Below are positions 20,189-22,424 of a stretch of DNA of 22,424 nt, piece after piece. Numbering within the stretch: position 1 is the stretch's first letter; each line of letters starts with the position of its first letter. A program made the position numbers and the translations under genes. Source of the stretch: UBA9630 sp043725085 (GTDB lineage: Bacteria; Patescibacteriota; Minisyncoccia; Moranbacterales; UBA2206); the NCBI GenBank assembly GCA_043725085.1, contig JAYSLY010000006.1, forward strand, positions 1-22,424. The letters are read 5' to 3'. Under the pieces are notes generated by a model that was not told the origin of the DNA, did not search any database, and saw only the letters and a program-made list of their open reading frames with translations.

Positions 20189-20566
20189 TTAAAATAGGCT
20201 TCCAGCGTTAAGCATTGTATCCACCGCCCTCAAAACTACCACACCGACAATCGCAACAATCACGCCAATAATTGAATTAGTCATCGCACTTTTGGCTGTT
20301 TTTATTTTTGTATCCTCTCCATTGGCAGTGAGGTATAGCAGTCCGGCGATTGCAAAAGAAATCACACCGACAATTCCGATGATCGTGAGCAGCCAATCAA
20401 GGATGTTGGTGATAATGTCATAGAGCGTCGCGTTAGGCAGACCAGAAGCGCTTGCCTCCTCCGGGTTCCACATTGCGAAAGCTGTTTGCCCAAGAGCAAA
20501 CAGAAAAGCCAAGCTCAGCCCCGCAACTGAAAAAACTTTTTTTAGCCTTGTTTTTGTTTTTTGCAT
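20189..20566 (-). CDS. VirB2/TrbC-like pilin, bare form
   Basis: A 125-residue protein with a basic start and signal peptide (about 1-31, QTAFA), a short linker (WNPEEASASGLPNATLYD) and the two-helix pilin module (NILDWLLTIIGIVGVISFAIAGLLYLTANGEDTKIKTAKSAM, then SIIGVIVAIVGVVVLRAVDTMLN). It has no cysteines. The start was chosen at ATG 20566 rather than GTG 20584, since the shorter form begins directly with the signal peptide. It heads a transcription unit: a terminator and an extended -10 promoter lie upstream. An 8-bp inverted repeat (20577-20584 / 20613-20620) lies just before the start. Confidence 0.85.
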   Translation of the reverse strand: MQKTKTRLKKVFSVAGLSLAFLFALGQTAFAMWNPEEASASGLPNATLYDIITNILDWLLTIIGIVGVISFAIAGLLYLTANGEDTKIKTAKSAMTNSIIGVIVAIVGVVVLRAVDTMLNAGSLF

Positions 20567-20654
20567 TTTTTTATTCCACACCACTTCTCACTCGCCTTTG
20601 CGATGTGCAGTTGTGGTGTGATAATTAAATTAAAAATAGATTTATTATATCTAA

Positions 20655-20660
20655 ATTATA
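20655..20660 (-). promoter_or_regulatory. Extended -10 promoter of the downstream pilin run
   Basis: TGTGG followed by TATAAT on the minus strand; no good -35, only a T tract. A second TATAAT lies 10 nt further on. It sits 89 nt before ATG 20566, immediately after the terminator at 20671-20710. Confidence 0.45.
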
Positions 20661-20670
20661 CCACAAAAAA

Positions 20671-20710
20671 CAAAATAAAAAAACAACCTCACGAAATGCA
20701 AGGCTGTTTT
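20671..20710 (-). terminator. Terminator after the first pilin pair
   Basis: On the minus strand AAAACAGCCT (20710-20701) pairs with AGGTTGTTTT (20689-20680, one G-U pair), followed by TTTTATTTTG. It splits the pilin locus into two transcription units. Confidence 0.7.
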
Positions 20711-20826
20711 CAAATAAACAAAAAATTTTTGCCATCCTCACTAACCCGTCTCTACTTTTGTTAAGATTGGAATTCCTCTATCTCAACAAAGTTTTTTTCA
20801 GAATTAGCGTGGGGCATATTCATAAT

Positions 20827-21195
20827 CTAGAACGCCTGTTGTCCTCCAAGCATCGAATTTGCTGCTGTGAGAGCCACCACACCAACCAATGCCACAATCA
20901 CTCCAACAATTGAAGCGACCATCGCATTTTTCGCGCTTTTGATTCTTGTTTCATCGCCCGCTGCAGTCAGATAGAGCAGCCCGGCGATTGCAAAACCGAT
21001 CACTCCGGCAATTCCAATCGCAGTGAGAAGCCACTTCATGATATTGGTAATAATTCCCAATAGCGAACTTTGCGGAAGGCCTGTTCCGCCTCCGGCTGTC
21101 GGATCAAAAGATCCATAACCCAAAGCCACGGCAGGCAAAGCCAAAAGCGCTGTTCCTAAAACTCCATAGACTGCTTTTTTAATTGTTTTTTTCAT
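20827..21195 (-). CDS. VirB2/TrbC-like pilin, bare form
   Basis: A 122-residue protein with a signal peptide (about 1-26, ALPAVALG), a Gly-rich linker and the two-helix module (NIMKWLLTAIGIAGVIGFAIAGLLYLTAAGDETRIKSAKNAM, then SIVGVIVALVGVVALTAANSML). It has no cysteines and is very similar in plan to the pilin at 20189. ATG 21195 has a near-perfect Shine-Dalgarno GGAGGTG, suggesting high expression, as expected of a major pilin. It starts 36 nt after the stop of the two-module protein upstream. Confidence 0.87.
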   Translation of the reverse strand: MKKTIKKAVYGVLGTALLALPAVALGYGSFDPTAGGGTGLPQSSLLGIITNIMKWLLTAIGIAGVIGFAIAGLLYLTAAGDETRIKSAKNAMVASIVGVIVALVGVVALTAANSMLGGQQAF

Positions 21196-21231
21196 TAAAA
21201 CACCTCCTTCTATTTTTATTTTTTGTTATTC

Positions 21232-22197
21232 TTACCCTGTGATCAATTTTGACACCTGCTGCACCGCAATCAGCGAAACGAGAGCGACAACAATTCCCAC
21301 AATCGCCCAGGTTCCCATTTTTTTCGCTTTACCCATTTGCGTGTCATCACCATAAGCAGTCATATACATTCCACCGGCAATCACTAAACTGATTATAGCA
21401 ATAATTCCTACGAGCGACAAGAGAAAATCCAAAACCCTTGTTGCAATCTGAGAAACAGTTTGGGCTTTTTCAATTCCACCGCCCGTTAAATTTCCACCTA
21501 AAATTGTTTGCACTTCCTTGAGAAATGTCGGCGCCGCAATCACAATTGAAAGTCCAATCACCGAAAACAACCAACAATCTTTCGCGCGCTTGATCATCCC
21601 CGGATCCCCGGCTGACATCATATAGAGAATTCCACCCAGGACAATAAAAATAACAGCCAGAGTCACCACCAGTCCCGAAAGCGCCGTAAGCAATGAAGTT
21701 AAAACCTCATCAATTGAATTGGAAGTAATTGGGTTGGGGAAAGAAACTGCAGTTTGAGTGCCCGGATTCGGATTTGGATTTGGATTTGGATTTGGGTTTG
21801 GATTTGGGTTTGGTGTGCTAGTACACGCAGGAACAATAGAAGCACAGGTTTGTTTTTTTGATTCAAGATCGGGATCCTTAAAGCTGGAACAAAATTCGTT
21901 ACTATTATCTTTCACACAATGAGTAGGGTCTTTGCGACTAACACAGCACCACGCCTGATCACCGCTAATCTCGCAAGTGCTCGAATTTGCGCATACTGTA
22001 TTCCCTGGACACCAAGAATCAAATATTCCCGTGCATTGATCCGTTGAGTCATCGTAATTAGTGCAGGTGTTAGATGTGACATGAGTATTTGTTAGGCAAC
22101 CAACTACCTTTGCATGCGCATCACTACCTACTAAGAACCCGGCTAATATGATCGCAGAAACCACAAGCAACTCAAAAAAATATTTTTTCTTTTGCAT
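21232..22197 (-). CDS. Cys-rich secreted protein with two tandem pilin-like modules
   Basis: The 321-residue product has a signal peptide (1-29, ending DAHA), an ectodomain with 12 cysteines (about 34-125), and a (Pro-Asn)8 linker at 129-144 encoded by hexanucleotide repeats. Two consecutive two-helix pilin-type modules follow (about 161-235 and 246-320; the second has LDFLLSLVGIIAIISLVIAGGMYMTAYGDDTQMGKAKK). A double module in one chain is unusual among the five paralogues here. A Shine-Dalgarno AAGGAAAT precedes ATG 22197, and the solute-binding-protein gene ends 50 nt upstream, so they may be co-transcribed. Its role at the surface is inferred. Confidence 0.82.
   Translation of the reverse strand: MQKKKYFFELLVVSAIILAGFLVGSDAHAKVVGCLTNTHVTSNTCTNYDDSTDQCTGIFDSWCPGNTVCANSSTCEISGDQAWCCVSRKDPTHCVKDNSNEFCSSFKDPDLESKKQTCASIVPACTSTPNPNPNPNPNPNPNPNPGTQTAVSFPNPITSNSIDEVLTSLLTALSGLVVTLAVIFIVLGGILYMMSAGDPGMIKRAKDCWLFSVIGLSIVIAAPTFLKEVQTILGGNLTGGGIEKAQTVSQIATRVLDFLLSLVGIIAIISLVIAGGMYMTAYGDDTQMGKAKKMGTWAIVGIVVALVSLIAVQQVSKLITG
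21764..21811 (-). repeat. Hexanucleotide repeat encoding (Pro-Asn)8
   Basis: Eight 6-nt units (GGATTT with GGGTTT/GGATTC variants on the plus strand) encode the proline-asparagine linker. Unit loss or gain would keep the frame, so linker length could vary between strains. Confidence 0.85.
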
Positions 22198-22207
22198 TTT
22201 ATTTCCT

Positions 22208-22241
22208 TAATTTTAAATTTTAAATTTTAAATTGAAAATTT
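22208..22241. repeat. AT-rich 7-nt-period repeat
   Basis: Tandem TTTTAAA-type units fill most of the 50-nt gap between the solute-binding-protein stop and the Shine-Dalgarno site of the next gene. Another short run with the same period is at about 20170-20195. Confidence 0.65.
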
Positions 22242-22247
22242 GCTCCA

Positions 22248-22424
22248 TTATTTCACCTCCAACTTCCTCACCCTTTCTTCCGCCGTTCGAAGGGCGTCTG
22301 CGATGCTTGATGCGCCGCGATTAACATTATCAATCATTTCTCCAAAAATTGATTCATCCGCCACCGGATCTGTTTGCATCCAACTTTTTGCCACCAAATT
22401 GCCTTGGGCGAAAATTCCCAAATT
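22248..22424 (-). CDS. Extracellular solute-binding protein, C-terminal end (partial)
   Basis: The window ends inside this gene. The last 58 residues are readable on the minus strand: FAQGNLVAKSWMQTDPVADESIFGEMIDNVNRGASSIADALRTAEERVRKLEVK. The pattern of xAKSWxQxDPxAxxxIFxxMIxxVxxG followed by a DALxxAExxV helix is characteristic of the C-terminus of family 1 extracellular (sugar-type) solute-binding proteins of ABC importers, which CPR genomes often carry next to pilin-like genes. The N-terminus with its lipoprotein or signal peptide lies outside the window. The TAA is 50 nt upstream of the two-module pilin-like gene. Confidence 0.75.
   Translation of the reverse strand, partial: NLGIFAQGNLVAKSWMQTDPVADESIFGEMIDNVNRGASSIADALRTAEERVRKLEVK

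Overview
The window looks like a chromosomal piece of an AT-rich candidate-phyla-radiation (Patescibacteria/Parcubacteria-like) bacterium. This is inferred from gene content and style: compact housekeeping genes (HU, RNase Y, phosphoglycerate mutase, ClpP, trigger factor, pyrophosphatase, NusA), a tandem set of type IV secretion-type pilin paralogues next to an extracellular solute-binding protein, and many small toxin-antitoxin genes. No rRNA, tRNA, CRISPR array or insertion sequence was seen. gpmI ends in TGA, so UGA is a stop here and recoding of UGA is not indicated.

Layout. (1) 1-2050: a repeat-rich Ser/Tyr/Pro/Lys protein with an unresolved 5' end, a small membrane-anchored protein, an unrecognised 266-residue protein, and a GC-rich inverted-repeat element. 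(2) 2100-10340: housekeeping genes. hup, rny, clpP, tig, ppa and nusA are on the minus strand; gpmI is on the plus strand. nusA, ppa and tig probably form one unit behind a near-perfect promoter whose leader holds an intrinsic-terminator-like hairpin. (3) 10410-15420: an accessory island of four toxin-antitoxin or TA-like units: AbiEi/AbiEii, HEPN/MNT, wHTH-MNT/HEPN, and an AAA-DUF4143 ATPase. (4) 15510-17630: an uncharacterised two-gene cassette of visibly higher GC (a helical protein and a polytopic membrane protein), closed by a terminator containing a 15-codon ORF. (5) 17639-22424: a minus-strand surface-protein locus with five VirB2/TrbC-like two-helix pilin proteins. Three carry Cys-rich ectodomains with 24, 20 and 12 cysteines; two are bare. 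A Bro-N antirepressor-like protein is embedded in the run, and the C-terminus of a solute-binding protein lies upstream.

The strongest undescribed signal is a DNA element present three times in the same orientation (from 11768, 12731 and 15511). A conserved block of about 95-105 bp is followed, at a nearly fixed distance, by an extended -10 promoter, giving 138-139 bp in all. Each copy sits directly upstream of a different plus-strand accessory operon (HEPN/MNT, wHTH-MNT/HEPN, and the two-gene cassette), as though one portable promoter or recombination unit had been used three times.

A second recurrent signal is 7-nt-period tandem repeats. They occur in several intergenic gaps and also run into the 3' end of nusA, where they encode its acidic heptad-like tail. 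All functions are assigned from residues and motifs visible in the translated sequence; no database search was possible.
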